Shown here piece after piece: positions 17,029 through 26,560 of a DNA stretch of 47,154 nt. The DNA is from an uncultured Myxococcales bacterium (lineage in GTDB: Bacteria > Myxococcota_A > UBA9042). The notes beneath the pieces are model-generated. The model was given only the letters and a program-made list of their open reading frames with translations. It was not told the DNA's origin and made no database searches. Position 1 is the first letter of the stretch; each line of letters opens with the position of its first letter. The stretch is from NCBI GenBank assembly GCA_903924465.1, contig CAIYBN010000011.1, forward strand, positions 1-47,154, written 5' to 3'. The position numbers and the translations under genes were made by a program.

Positions 17029-17976
17029 TCAGTTGGTGGGGCTGCACGGGCTCGGCAACCACACGGCGGGATCGAGCTTCTTGGCGGCGAACGTGGCGGT
17101 CAGGCAGACCGACTTGGCGCCGGTGTCCGAGACGCAGCCGTATTGCAAGCCCGCGTCGCCGGCGAAAGCGGAGAGTAGGCCGCCCAGGCTCTGCCAGCCG
17201 TTGCCGCAGCCGTCGCAGGCGCCGGGTGGGTTGCTGACCATGTCCTTGTACGTCGGGTCAGGCGTGGTGCAAACATCCGAGTTCTGCCCGGGCAGGGTCT
17301 GGCACGTGCACAAGCGGAACAGCGCGTCCTTGCTGAACGATCCGGCGACGACAATGCCGTTGTCGATGGTGCTGCAGTCGTTGCTGACGGTGGCCTTGAG
17401 GACCGCGCCGCGGATCGGAATGGAATGATTGACGCCCAGCGCGGGATTCGGGGCCATGGTCTTCTGGTCCAAGTATCCGCAATTCTTGGTATGTTGCTGC
17501 GATCCGGCGTACACATTCATCGTGCCGACCGCGGAGTTGGACAGCGTGCAGCCCGCGCGGGGGAAGTGCAGCGGCGCCATCGTGTCGGGCAGCAGGCATG
17601 GCTTTTCCGTCGCGCCGACGCGTGCGCCATTGGTCACTTCGACGTCGACCGTGTCCGCGGTGAGTCCGGTGACCTTCACGACGAAATTCAACTCAAAGGT
17701 GTTGATGTCGCTCTGCCACAGGCTGTTCAGCACCGGGATCACCGCGAAATCCGGATTGCCGTCCACGCTCGTCAACTGCAGCGTCGTGAACCGGTACATG
17801 TCGCCGACCTTCAGGCAATCGCAGCCGGCGGTCGTGGCGCTCACGTCGGCCGCGTCGTCCACTGCGTCCGCGCGCAAGGGAATGTTGTTGGCGGTGCTGT
17901 CGACCGGATTGCTACAGCCGACCAGGCCGAGCCCGGCGATGAAGAACGTCGCGAAAATGTTGCTGATGCGCTGCAT
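17029..17976 (-). CDS. Predicted lipoprotein of unknown function
   Basis: This 315-residue protein has the signal sequence MQRISNIFATFFIAGLGLVGC, whose last residue is the lipidated Cys at 21. The mature protein carries about 15 cysteines (for example AGCDCLKVG, RLCTCQTLPG, CDGCGNGWQ) and alternating beta-strand patterns. It is therefore probably a disulphide-stabilised extracellular beta-protein. No family is recognised. It begins the minus-strand cluster with the CoA-transferase and faces the divergent fadL-like gene across 176 bp. Confidence 0.75.
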   Translation of the reverse strand: MQRISNIFATFFIAGLGLVGCSNPVDSTANNIPLRADAVDDAADVSATTAGCDCLKVGDMYRFTTLQLTSVDGNPDFAVIPVLNSLWQSDINTFELNFVVKVTGLTADTVDVEVTNGARVGATEKPCLLPDTMAPLHFPRAGCTLSNSAVGTMNVYAGSQQHTKNCGYLDQKTMAPNPALGVNHSIPIRGAVLKATVSNDCSTIDNGIVVAGSFSKDALFRLCTCQTLPGQNSDVCTTPDPTYKDMVSNPPGACDGCGNGWQSLGGLLSAFAGDAGLQYGCVSDTGAKSVCLTATFAAKKLDPAVWLPSPCSPTN

Positions 17977-18074
17977 GAACCCCCATTTGGCGCGGTTGCG
18001 ACGTAAACCGACGCTGCCCCCGGCACCTTCCCCACCTGCAAGCGTGGCATAGGCGTATGGAGTTCGTCAAAACG

Positions 18075-18091
18075 TCACGTGCTGGACGTGA
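18075..18091. promoter_or_regulatory. Palindromic operator-like site upstream of the fadL-like gene
   Basis: TCACGT at 18075-18080 and ACGTGA at 18086-18091 form a perfect 6-bp inverted repeat around a 5-bp spacer. Flanking AACGT and ACGTT extend it with a one-base offset. It lies in the 176-bp divergent gap, 62 bp before the fadL-like start, where a TetR- or GntR-type repressor could act. The identity of any regulator is unknown. Confidence 0.4.
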
Positions 18092-18152
18092 AACGTTGCC
18101 ACTGCTACTGTCGCAGCGGGGGAACTCGCACAGGCGAGACGAGGGTGATGAA

Positions 18153-19649
18153 ATGCTGAAGTGTTTGGCGAACTTTCGTGTGCGCGCTGCGATCCTCGCA
18201 GTCCCGCTTTTTGGCTTCGTGGCGCAAAATGCCTGGGCGGGCGGCTTTGAGGTGCCCGACAATGGTGCGCAGTCAGTGGGGCGCGGTAACGCGTTTACCG
18301 CGAAGGCGGACGACCTGACGGCCTTGGCGCACAACCCGGGCGCTTTGATCAAGTCCAAGGGCGCGAACCTGCTCTACTCGCACAACGTGGTGCACGCGCC
18401 GCAGACGTTCACCCGTCAGCCGACGAACATGCCCTACGACAAGATTCCGGTGGACAAGTACTCCGGTGCGACGCCGGATCCGCTGGCGACGGTGTCGAAT
18501 CAGACGCCGTGGTTTGCGCTGGGCGGCATGCTGGTCGGCAGCTACGATTTCGGCTTGGACAACTGGGTGTTCGCGGCGGGCGTTTACGGCCCGAGTTCCG
18601 CCGGGCATCAGGAATGGCCGGTCAATGGCGGCCAGCGCTGGATGCTGACGAAGCTGGACGCCTTGATGGTGTTCTACAGCCTCGCTGCGGCCTATGGCGT
18701 GCCGGACAAGTTCGGTATCGGTGTGACGGCGCAGATTGTCAGCCAGCCGTCGACGACACTGAGCCTCGTCGTGGATGGCGACAATGGCAGCGCGCTGGCG
18801 CCGTACTACAAAGGCGCGGAGATCGAATCGACGCTGAAACTGTCCGCACCGCCGACCATTTCCGCGATCGTCGGTGGCTGGTGGCGGCCGGTGGAGAACA
18901 TCGAGATTGGCGCAAGCGGTCGCGTGATTCCGGTGAATCTGAACGGCAAGGGCGATTTCACGATCGCGGATACTGGCACTGGCGCGCAGTTCACGGCGGC
19001 GCAGCTTGCGGTGGTCGGCAGCAGTGCTGCGCTCCAATTGGTCCTGCCGCCGACGGCGCACGTGGGCATTCGCTATCGCGGACTGGACAAAGCGGTGGAA
19101 CTCGCCGCCGGTGCGACGCCGACCGTCAAGCCGCGTCCGGAGCGCTGGGACATTGAACTGGATTTTGCTTATGAAGCCTGGTCGATGCTGAAGGATTTCA
19201 ACGTGCAGCTCGCCGGGCAAATTCAGCTCTTTGCCAAAGCGGACGCGCAAGACGTCGTGGTCGCCAAGCGCTGGAAGGACACGTTCTCGGCGCGTCTGGG
19301 CGGCTCCTACAACCTGCCCAACTTGCCGATTGGCATTCTGGCCGGCACGTTTGTGGAAACGGGCGCCGTGCCGCAGAACTACCAGAACCTGGATTTTCCC
19401 TCGTACAACCGCTTGGGGTTGAATGGCGGCGTGCGCGTGCATGCCGGTCCGGTGGACATCACTGCGGCGTACAGCCACGTGTTCCAGGAAACGCAGACCG
19501 TCGACGAAACCTACGCCAAGGTGTTCCAGCAGCGCCCCGTCGCGCCATGCCCCACCGGCTGTAACGGTTTTGCTGGCGTCCCGGCCAACGCCGGTGTCTT
19601 CACGTCGTCGTTTGACATCATCTCGGCGAGCGCGGCCATCAAGTTCTGA
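18153..19649 (+). CDS. FadL/OMPP1/TodX-family outer-membrane transport protein
   Basis: This 498-residue protein starts at the ATG at 18153, seven bases after GAGGG. The signal peptide ends near NAWA. The mature N-terminus GGFEVPDNGAQSVGRGNAF, then AKADDLTALAHNPGAL, is the diagnostic hatch-domain region of FadL-type channels. The rest is a long series of amphipathic strands ending SASAAIKF, with a terminal Phe. FadL proteins carry hydrophobic molecules, mostly long-chain fatty acids, across the outer membrane by lateral diffusion. The usual NPAG is NPGA here. A Cys pair (CPTGC) sits in a late extracellular-type loop near residue 468. An operator-like palindrome lies 62 bp upstream. Confidence 0.92.
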   Translation: MLKCLANFRVRAAILAVPLFGFVAQNAWAGGFEVPDNGAQSVGRGNAFTAKADDLTALAHNPGALIKSKGANLLYSHNVVHAPQTFTRQPTNMPYDKIPVDKYSGATPDPLATVSNQTPWFALGGMLVGSYDFGLDNWVFAAGVYGPSSAGHQEWPVNGGQRWMLTKLDALMVFYSLAAAYGVPDKFGIGVTAQIVSQPSTTLSLVVDGDNGSALAPYYKGAEIESTLKLSAPPTISAIVGGWWRPVENIEIGASGRVIPVNLNGKGDFTIADTGTGAQFTAAQLAVVGSSAALQLVLPPTAHVGIRYRGLDKAVELAAGATPTVKPRPERWDIELDFAYEAWSMLKDFNVQLAGQIQLFAKADAQDVVVAKRWKDTFSARLGGSYNLPNLPIGILAGTFVETGAVPQNYQNLDFPSYNRLGLNGGVRVHAGPVDITAAYSHVFQETQTVDETYAKVFQQRPVAPCPTGCNGFAGVPANAGVFTSSFDIISASAAIKF

Positions 19650-19802
19650 GCGCACCCGACAGTCCGGCAAACCGTTGTCTCCTCATTGAGTTGCGATTCG
19701 CAACCCGTTGCGCCGCGTGTTGTGCATATTTGTGAACACCGTGTCACGCCCCGCCGGCTTTCCTTCCCTCCGCCCCCGCCGTCCGTATCCTCCCGAGTGA
19801 AC

Positions 19803-19824
19803 CCCACCGAGTTGCGACGGTGGG
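19803..19824 (+). promoter_or_regulatory. Leader hairpin upstream of the Cys-array gene
   Basis: CCCACCG at 19803-19809 and CGGTGGG at 19818-19824 form a 7-bp stem with an 8-base loop, 53 bp before the start codon. It has no adjacent T-run, so it is a poor terminator, but it may be a leader structure. A second small palindrome, GTTGCGATTCGCAAC at 19690-19704, precedes it and shares the GTTGCGA sequence with the loop. Confidence 0.25.
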
Positions 19825-19877
19825 CTGCGACTTGTTGTTTCAAGTGCGCCTGAATATTGAAGATGTCGGGAGGATGA

Positions 19878-22800
19878 ATGGGTCAGGTATTGGCGTCGTT
19901 GGATCGTGCGCGCGTGGGCGTCCGGGTATTCATGGTGATGGGCGCGCTGGCTGTCGCGACCCAGCTCCCGGGCTGCGGTGCGGATACGTCGGCGATTTCC
20001 GGGACCGGTCTGGCCGGTGAGGACGACGCTGACGGTTCGGTGAACTTGGCTGATGGCACCGGCGATGCGGCGCCGGATTTGGCCAGCCAAGACCTGCTCG
20101 GCTCGGACGGTGCAGGCGATGTCCCGACGGACGCACCCGGCGACGCGACCAGCTGCGCCGGCCTCTCCTGCGACGATGGCGACCCGTGTACCCAGGACGA
20201 GTGCGGCTCAGCCGGCCTGTGCGTGCATCTGCCCGCGACCGGCACGTGCACCGACGGCAACGCATGTACCACCGCCGACCACTGCGTCGCGGGCAAATGC
20301 GTCGGCGATCCGACCAATTGCGACGACAAAGACACCTGCACGACGGATTCCTGCGACCAGAAGACCGGCTGCGCGCATTTGCCCCTCGATGGCACGCCCT
20401 GCGACGACGGCGACGGGTGCACGCTCAACGACCTCTGCCATGCGGGCGTGTGCGGCACCGGTTTGCCACCGACCTGCGACGACAAGAACTCTTGCACCGA
20501 CGACACGTGCGATCTGAAGACCGGGTGCAGTTTCGTCAACAACGTCAAGCCCTGCAGCGACGGCAACCCGTGCACGGAAGGCGATACCTGCGGCGGCGGT
20601 GCCTGCCTGCCTGGCGCGGCGTCGACCAGCTGCGACGACCTGGATCCGTGCACCGTCGACCTGTGCGACGCGGTCACTGGCTGCGTACACACCGCTGCGG
20701 CCACCGGCACCGTTTGCGCCGGCAGCGTGTGCGAGGCCGGAGCCTTCACCGCGCCCAGCGTGTGCATCGGCGGCCAGTGCGTGCTTGGCGCGCAGACCAA
20801 GTGCAACGACGGCAACGTCTGCACCGACGACGCGTGCGACCTGGCGCTTGGCTGCACCCACACCAGCAACGTCGCGTTCTGCGAGGACGGCAGCGCCTGC
20901 ACCAAGAACGATTTTTGTCTGGATGGCGTGTGTCAACCCGGCACCAAGGTCGACTGCAACGACGGCAAAGTGTGCACCAACGATTCCTGCGATCCGGCCT
21001 CCGGATGTGTCAGCACGAACGTGGCCAACGGCCTTGTCTGCGTGGCGGCGAGCTGTGGCGACATGACCTTTGACCCTGGCTCGACCTGCCAGGACGGCAA
21101 CTGCGCGCTGGCCGGAACGCCCACGAGTTGCGACGACAGCAATCTCTGCACCGACGACGGCTGCTTGCCCGCGTTGGGCTGCGTGCACGCGCCGAACGCC
21201 GCAACGTGCACCGACGGCAACGTTTGCACCACCGCCGACGCCTGCCTCGGCGGCACTTGTTCGGGCGGCACCGCCATCACCTGCAACGACAACAACCCCT
21301 GCACCGACGATGCGTGCGACACCGCGCTGGGCTGCCAGTTCAAGCCGAACAGCGCCAAATGTGACGACGGCAGCATCTGCACGACCAACGACACGTGCGC
21401 CAACAGCGTGTGCGAACCCGGGGTTTTGACCGTGTGCAACGACAACAATCCGTGCACCGACGAGTACTGCGACGCGCAAAAGGGCTGCGTCACGACGTAC
21501 AACACCAATCCGTGCGATGACTTGAATGCGTGCACCGTAAGCGACACCTGCGACGGCAAGGGCGCGTGCATCGGCGTGATTCAAGGCGTCGACTGCAACG
21601 ACGGCAACGCGTGCACGATCGACAGTTGCGACACCGGCGGCGGCTGCACGCACACCAACGCGGCCGATGGCGTGACTTGCATCGCAGCGTCGTGCGGAGC
21701 CAACGGCTACACGGGACCGGCGACCTGCGCGATCGGCATCTGCGGCGCCGAGCCGACGCCGACGACTTGCGACGACGCGCAAATTTGCACGACGGACCTC
21801 TGCAACGCGCTGCAAGGCTGCTTGCACGCCAACAACACCGTCGGCTGCGACGACGGCAATGCGTGCACCACGAGCGACACCTGCACGGCGGGAGCGTGTG
21901 CGGGCATCGGCACCAACTGCGATGACAGCAACCCCTGCACGGACGACAGCTGCACGGCCGCGACCGGTTGCGCGCACACGCCGAACACTGCGGTCTGCAC
22001 GGACAACAATCCGTGCACGCAGAATGACCTGTGCGGCAACGGCACGTGCACCGGCGTGGCCAGCGTCAACTGCGACGACAAAAACCCGTGCACCACCGAC
22101 GCGTGCGATCCATTCGGCGGCTGCACCCACACCAACAACGGCCTGGGCTGCAGCGACGCCAACGCGTGCACGAGCGGCGACGTGTGTTCGGGCGGTACCT
22201 GCGTGGGCTCGACGGCGATTGGCTGCGACGACCAAAACGTATGCACGACGGACTCCTGCGACGCCATCGCCGGTTGCGTGCACACCAACAACAGCGCGAC
22301 GTGCAACGACGGCAGCGCGTGCACGACCAACGACACGTGCAGCGGCGGAACCTGCGTCGGCGGCGCCGCGCCCAACTGCAACGACGGCAATGCGTGCACG
22401 GACGATTCCTGCACCCCCGCTGGCGGCTGCGCGCACAACTTCAACACGGCGCCCTGCAACGACGGCAACGCGTGCACCACTGCGGATGCGTGTTCCGTGG
22501 GCGGCTGCGTGGGCGGCGCGGCGCTCGTGTGCAACGACGGCAACCCGTGCACCAGCGACAGCTGCGACTCGACCAAAGGCTGCGTGTCCAGCCCGAACGC
22601 CGGCCTCTGCAGCGACGGCAACGCCTGCACCACGGGCGATTTCTGCGCCAACAGCCTGTGCCAGTCGGGCACGTCGGCCAACTGCAACGACAACAACATG
22701 TGCACCGATGACAGCTGTAACCCATTGATCGGCTGCGTGAACACGCCCAATTCTCTGGGTTGCAACGACGGCAACGCGTGCACGAACAACGACGTATGCG

Positions 22801-25202
22801 CCAACGGCAAATGCGCGGGCACGGGCAACACGTGCGACGACGGCAACGCCTGCACGAGCGATACCTGCGACTCGACCGGTGGTTGCATCCACACCGCGCT
22901 TTCGGATGGCTCGATTTGCATTTCGCCCACGTGTGTCGGCAACGCGTGGCAGGGCAGTGCATCGTGCTCGGCCGGCGTCTGCGCGACACCGCCCGCGGCC
23001 GTCTCCTGCGACGATGCCAATGTTTGCACCACCGACGCCTGCAACGCCGTTCAGGGCTGCTTGCACGCCAACAATTCCGCCGCATGCGACGACAACAACG
23101 CGTGCACGACCGGCGACACCTGCCAATCGGGCGCTTGCGCCGGCACGTTGAAGTCCTGCAACGACAACAACGTGTGCACCGACGACTCCTGCAACTCCGC
23201 GACCGGCTGCGTGAACGCTGCCAACACGTCGGTCTGCTCGGACGGCAATGCCTGCACGACCAACGACGTGTGCGCCAACAGCGTGTGCACCGGCCCGACG
23301 GCGGTGACCTGCAATGACAACAACCCCTGCACGACCGACACGTGCGACCCGATCGCGGGCTGCATCTTCACCGCCAACACGCTCGCGTGCGGCGACGGCA
23401 GCGCCTGCACGACCAACGACACGTGCGCCAACAGCAAGTGCGTCGGCGGCGCGGCGCCCGTGTGCAACGACGGCAACGTCTGCACGAACGACAGCTGCGA
23501 TCCGGCGTCGGGCTGCCTGCACGCCGCGAACAACGCGCTCTGCGATGACGGCAATGCCTGCACGACGGGCGACGTCTGCGCCAACAGCGCTTGCCAGGCG
23601 GGCACGGGGACGCTGAATTGCAATGACAACAACGCTTGTACGACGGACACTTGCGACGCAACGTTGGGCTGCCAACACGTCACCGCTGCCGACGGAACGG
23701 TCTGCGGCACGGCCAGTTGCGCGACGCTCATCTACGCACCGGCTTCAACGTGTCTCGCCGGGGTCTGCACCGCCGGCACGTCCAAGTCCTGCGACGACGG
23801 CATCGAGTGCACGACCGACGCGTGCGACGCCACCAGCGGCTGCAGCAGCACGACGAAACCGTGGGGCACGACCTGCACGACCGGCGCGGCGGCGCAGAAA
23901 TACCAGTTTTGCGCGGCCACTTTGTGCACCGGCGTGGAGGAAAACGCGGGCGCGCTCAGCAACAACATGACGACCGGCATCCTGACCAGCCTCGATCGCT
24001 ATCCGAGCTTGAGCATCAACGCCAGCGGGTACGACCTCAACTTCGGCGGTGGCGGTGGCGGTGGCGGGCAGACTGGCCTCATCCGCACCGTCGTGGAATC
24101 GCCGCTGGGCTTGTCGGCCAATTCTGCCGTCAACAACCTCGGCTACACCGACATGCGGCGACGCCTGACCGTCGGTGGCGTCATCACCGGCGGCGACAGC
24201 ACGCCCTCGACGTTGTTGCTCAACACGGCGGCGGGCACTTGGGCCCCGGGCGGTCCGACGCTCAACGGCTTGACGCGGGCCTTGCGTGCCGTTGACATGG
24301 CCATTGCCGCAAGCGGCACCGAAGTCTACTTGTTCGGCGGCAACGCGGCGCCGGCCACGGGCGGCGGCGGTGGCGGCCCCGGCACGCCGGCCATGGCGCA
24401 GCTGGAAACCAGCTCGTTCAACGGCACGACCTGGTCCGCCGGCAAGCCACTGCTCATTTCCAACAGCGCCACCACGTGCGCCAACGAGGCGTTGAACGTC
24501 ACCGACATCTATGCGGCCGCGTCCAACTTGTTCTACGTCACGGTATTCGTCCAAGCCGGCGGCGGCGGCGGTGGTGGTGCGAACTTGACTGGCGTCGCGG
24601 TGTGGAATGGCAACACTACGGCGACGTGTGCCGGCATCAACAACCTCGGCGGCGTGGCGTACACCGACACCACCGTCGACGCCGCCGCCTTCCAGAGCAC
24701 GATCAACGCGCCGACTTTTGCGCTCCGCGCCATCCACGGCACGTCGTCGACGCACATGCTGGCGGGTGGCGACAACGGCACACTGACAGCGTTCGACGAC
24801 GGCAAATGGACCACGCAGTCCCCGACCACGCCGCTCTCCGCACCGACGTCGTGGGGCACGAACTACTCCGTGCGCTCGGTCTACTTGGCCGGCAATGACG
24901 GCTGGGTGGCAGGCACGGTCGACGTCCCCGGAACGACGACTTGCCGCTCGATATTCGTGATGCACGGCACATTCGGGACGTCGTGGACCTGGGACAAGAT
25001 CGTCGCCACGACGGCGGACGTCACGACGTGCAGCAACACCACTGGCACCCGCGCGCGCACGGCGCTCAACAAAGTGTGGGTCGACAGCACGACCGGCTCA
25101 GTCTACCTGGTCGGCTCGACTGGGACGGATAACACCGGCGCCATCGTCTCGAACGGCGCGACGCAGACCCGCGAAGTCGCGCTGCGCGTGAAGATGAAAT
25201 AG
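19878..25202 (+). CDS. Giant lipoprotein with about 42 Cys-rich half-modules and a propeller-like C-terminus
   Basis: This 1774-residue protein has GGGAGG just before its ATG and lipobox LPGC with Cys at 33. After an acidic Gly/Asp-rich tether, residues about 98-1340 hold two alternating Cys-rich module types. Type A is about 26 residues with CNDNNPCTDDACD and GC.HT. Type B is about 25 residues with CNDGNACTTNDTC and a C-terminal GxC. I counted about 42 half-modules by eye, interrupted at five places by longer units with extra cysteines (for example near CAGSVCEAG and CISPTCVGN). The last ~400 residues lack the array and contain kelch-like blades (EVYLFGGN, GNDGWVAGT, GSVYLVGSTG) with three glycine tracts. 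It is probably a rigid, disulphide-linked stalk presenting a C-terminal propeller. The function is unknown. Confidence 0.9.
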   Translation: MGQVLASLDRARVGVRVFMVMGALAVATQLPGCGADTSAISGTGLAGEDDADGSVNLADGTGDAAPDLASQDLLGSDGAGDVPTDAPGDATSCAGLSCDDGDPCTQDECGSAGLCVHLPATGTCTDGNACTTADHCVAGKCVGDPTNCDDKDTCTTDSCDQKTGCAHLPLDGTPCDDGDGCTLNDLCHAGVCGTGLPPTCDDKNSCTDDTCDLKTGCSFVNNVKPCSDGNPCTEGDTCGGGACLPGAASTSCDDLDPCTVDLCDAVTGCVHTAAATGTVCAGSVCEAGAFTAPSVCIGGQCVLGAQTKCNDGNVCTDDACDLALGCTHTSNVAFCEDGSACTKNDFCLDGVCQPGTKVDCNDGKVCTNDSCDPASGCVSTNVANGLVCVAASCGDMTFDPGSTCQDGNCALAGTPTSCDDSNLCTDDGCLPALGCVHAPNAATCTDGNVCTTADACLGGTCSGGTAITCNDNNPCTDDACDTALGCQFKPNSAKCDDGSICTTNDTCANSVCEPGVLTVCNDNNPCTDEYCDAQKGCVTTYNTNPCDDLNACTVSDTCDGKGACIGVIQGVDCNDGNACTIDSCDTGGGCTHTNAADGVTCIAASCGANGYTGPATCAIGICGAEPTPTTCDDAQICTTDLCNALQGCLHANNTVGCDDGNACTTSDTCTAGACAGIGTNCDDSNPCTDDSCTAATGCAHTPNTAVCTDNNPCTQNDLCGNGTCTGVASVNCDDKNPCTTDACDPFGGCTHTNNGLGCSDANACTSGDVCSGGTCVGSTAIGCDDQNVCTTDSCDAIAGCVHTNNSATCNDGSACTTNDTCSGGTCVGGAAPNCNDGNACTDDSCTPAGGCAHNFNTAPCNDGNACTTADACSVGGCVGGAALVCNDGNPCTSDSCDSTKGCVSSPNAGLCSDGNACTTGDFCANSLCQSGTSANCNDNNMCTDDSCNPLIGCVNTPNSLGCNDGNACTNNDVCANGKCAGTGNTCDDGNACTSDTCDSTGGCIHTALSDGSICISPTCVGNAWQGSASCSAGVCATPPAAVSCDDANVCTTDACNAVQGCLHANNSAACDDNNACTTGDTCQSGACAGTLKSCNDNNVCTDDSCNSATGCVNAANTSVCSDGNACTTNDVCANSVCTGPTAVTCNDNNPCTTDTCDPIAGCIFTANTLACGDGSACTTNDTCANSKCVGGAAPVCNDGNVCTNDSCDPASGCLHAANNALCDDGNACTTGDVCANSACQAGTGTLNCNDNNACTTDTCDATLGCQHVTAADGTVCGTASCATLIYAPASTCLAGVCTAGTSKSCDDGIECTTDACDATSGCSSTTKPWGTTCTTGAAAQKYQFCAATLCTGVEENAGALSNNMTTGILTSLDRYPSLSINASGYDLNFGGGGGGGGQTGLIRTVVESPLGLSANSAVNNLGYTDMRRRLTVGGVITGGDSTPSTLLLNTAAGTWAPGGPTLNGLTRALRAVDMAIAASGTEVYLFGGNAAPATGGGGGGPGTPAMAQLETSSFNGTTWSAGKPLLISNSATTCANEALNVTDIYAAASNLFYVTVFVQAGGGGGGGANLTGVAVWNGNTTATCAGINNLGGVAYTDTTVDAAAFQSTINAPTFALRAIHGTSSTHMLAGGDNGTLTAFDDGKWTTQSPTTPLSAPTSWGTNYSVRSVYLAGNDGWVAGTVDVPGTTTCRSIFVMHGTFGTSWTWDKIVATTADVTTCSNTTGTRARTALNKVWVDSTTGSVYLVGSTGTDNTGAIVSNGATQTREVALRVKMK
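20169..23870 (+). repeat. Degenerate in-frame tandem repeat (about 150-bp units) encoding Cys modules
   Basis: The DNA under the Cys array repeats a unit of about 150 bp (two half-modules of roughly 72-78 bp). Frequent near-identical cores include GACGGCAACGCGTGCAC and AACGACACGTGC. Units diverge but keep frame throughout. Such an array is prone to unequal recombination, so unit number may differ between strains or be collapsed in assemblies. Confidence 0.85.
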
Positions 25203-25318
25203 CCCCGCCAGCGCCAAATTTTCCACCCGCATGCGCGGCAGTCGTGGTCCGTGCTAGAAGGCGCTGGGTACGGTGTGTGGCACGCGTCGGTGGCCACGTC
25301 CGGAAGCGGGGTGGGAAC

Positions 25319-26560
25319 ATGAAGCATTTGCTGGGCGTGATGTGGCTTGTGCTCTTTGCGGCGTGCGGGAAAACGCACACGCCGGCCTTGCCGCAGCCGG
25401 TCGAGACCGCGACTTTGAAAGCGCAGCAGTCCGTGACGATCTGGCACGCCTACGTCGGTGACGAAGCGAAGGCGATGGATGCGTTGGTGGCGCAGTGGAA
25501 CAAGCTCCAGCCCGAGGTCCACATGGCGGCGCTGGCCGTGCCGGCGGACACGCTGTTCAGCAAGTTCCAGACCGACGTGGCGGCAGGTCACGGGCCGGAT
25601 CTCGTCGTCGTGCAGAACGACAAGCTGGGGCCGTGGCTGCAGAACGATCTCCTCCAGCCGCTGGGAGATTTCGCTACGCCGCAGCGGTTGGGCCGCTTCC
25701 TGCCGCAGACCGTCCAGCCTCTCGGCAACGATCGCGGGCTTTGGGGCTTGCCGCTGGCATTCCGGACCGCGGCGCTGTTCTACAACCGCAAGCTCGTGGC
25801 GATTCCGCCCAAGACGCTGGGCCAGCTGATCGAGGTCGCGAAAGGCTTCACGCCGGATCCGGCAAAGCCGGTCGGTCTGGTTTACGACGCCGCGGATCCG
25901 AGCTTCCACGCGGCGTTCCTCCAAGCGATGGGCGGCCAGGTGTGGGACGCGCACGCCAAGGCGGTCACGATCGACACACCGGAGGCGATTCAGGCTGCGG
26001 AACTCGTGCGCGCTTTGCACACCGAGCAGCGGATCTTGCCGCAGGTCACGGGCGACGCAGCTGTGGCGGCGCTGTTCAATGGCGGCAAGGTGCCGTTCGC
26101 CATCCAACGCATTGGGTTCATCGGTGCAATCGGTCCGGCTATCGACTGGGGCGTCGCGGTGCTGCCGGAGTTGACGCCCGGCAAGCCGTTGCGTCCGGAG
26201 TTGGAGGTGGATGCGCTGGTGTTGACGCGGTCGAGCCGCGGGCGTGAGGCGGCGCTGCGGATCGTGGACTACCTGACGAGCGACGAAGCGGCGATCACGC
26301 GGATGGCCATGGGCGGTCAAATGGTCGCAAATCTCAAGACGTACGAGAATCCGCGTTGGCTGGAGAAGCCAGTGGTGCGCGTGTTCCACGCCCAGGCAGC
26401 CACGTCCGTTGCGCTGCCGTTGGCGCCCGAGGCGTCCGTTGCATCGGCGCCGTATGGACAAGCTTTGCAGGAAATTTTCTTCGCAGGCGCGGATCCCAAG
26501 ACGGCGCTGGTCAAGGCGCAAGCGGCCGCCGATCAGGCGCTTGCGCGGCTGGGAAAATAG
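25319..26560 (+). CDS. Sugar ABC-transporter-type substrate-binding lipoprotein (orphan)
   Basis: This 413-residue protein starts at MKHLLGVMWLVLFAAC, with the lipidated Cys near 16. The body follows MalE/UgpB-type binding proteins: VTIWHAYVGDEAKAMDALVAQWNK, LFSKFQTDVAAGHGPDLVVV, GLWGLPLAFRTAALFYNRKL, then FNGGKVPFAI and a C-terminal AYGQAL-like PYGQALQEIFF. Such proteins bind oligosaccharides or glycerol-phosphate compounds and deliver them to an ABC permease. No permease or ATPase for it is present nearby; the ABC genes at 40325-42300 are of the MacB export type. It therefore works with a distant transporter or as a sensor. Confidence 0.88.
   Translation: MKHLLGVMWLVLFAACGKTHTPALPQPVETATLKAQQSVTIWHAYVGDEAKAMDALVAQWNKLQPEVHMAALAVPADTLFSKFQTDVAAGHGPDLVVVQNDKLGPWLQNDLLQPLGDFATPQRLGRFLPQTVQPLGNDRGLWGLPLAFRTAALFYNRKLVAIPPKTLGQLIEVAKGFTPDPAKPVGLVYDAADPSFHAAFLQAMGGQVWDAHAKAVTIDTPEAIQAAELVRALHTEQRILPQVTGDAAVAALFNGGKVPFAIQRIGFIGAIGPAIDWGVAVLPELTPGKPLRPELEVDALVLTRSSRGREAALRIVDYLTSDEAAITRMAMGGQMVANLKTYENPRWLEKPVVRVFHAQAATSVALPLAPEASVASAPYGQALQEIFFAGADPKTALVKAQAAADQALARLGK

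Noticed and set aside
20208..23678. A 1156-codon open frame antisense to the Cys array
   Set aside because: It exists only because the repetitive, GC-rich sense strand lacks stops in that frame. The translation is a monotonous Arg/Ala/Val pattern with no domain.
20169..23870. Possible CRISPR array
   Set aside because: The repeats are in-frame coding, about 150 bp, degenerate and without unique spacers of constant length; no cas genes are present.
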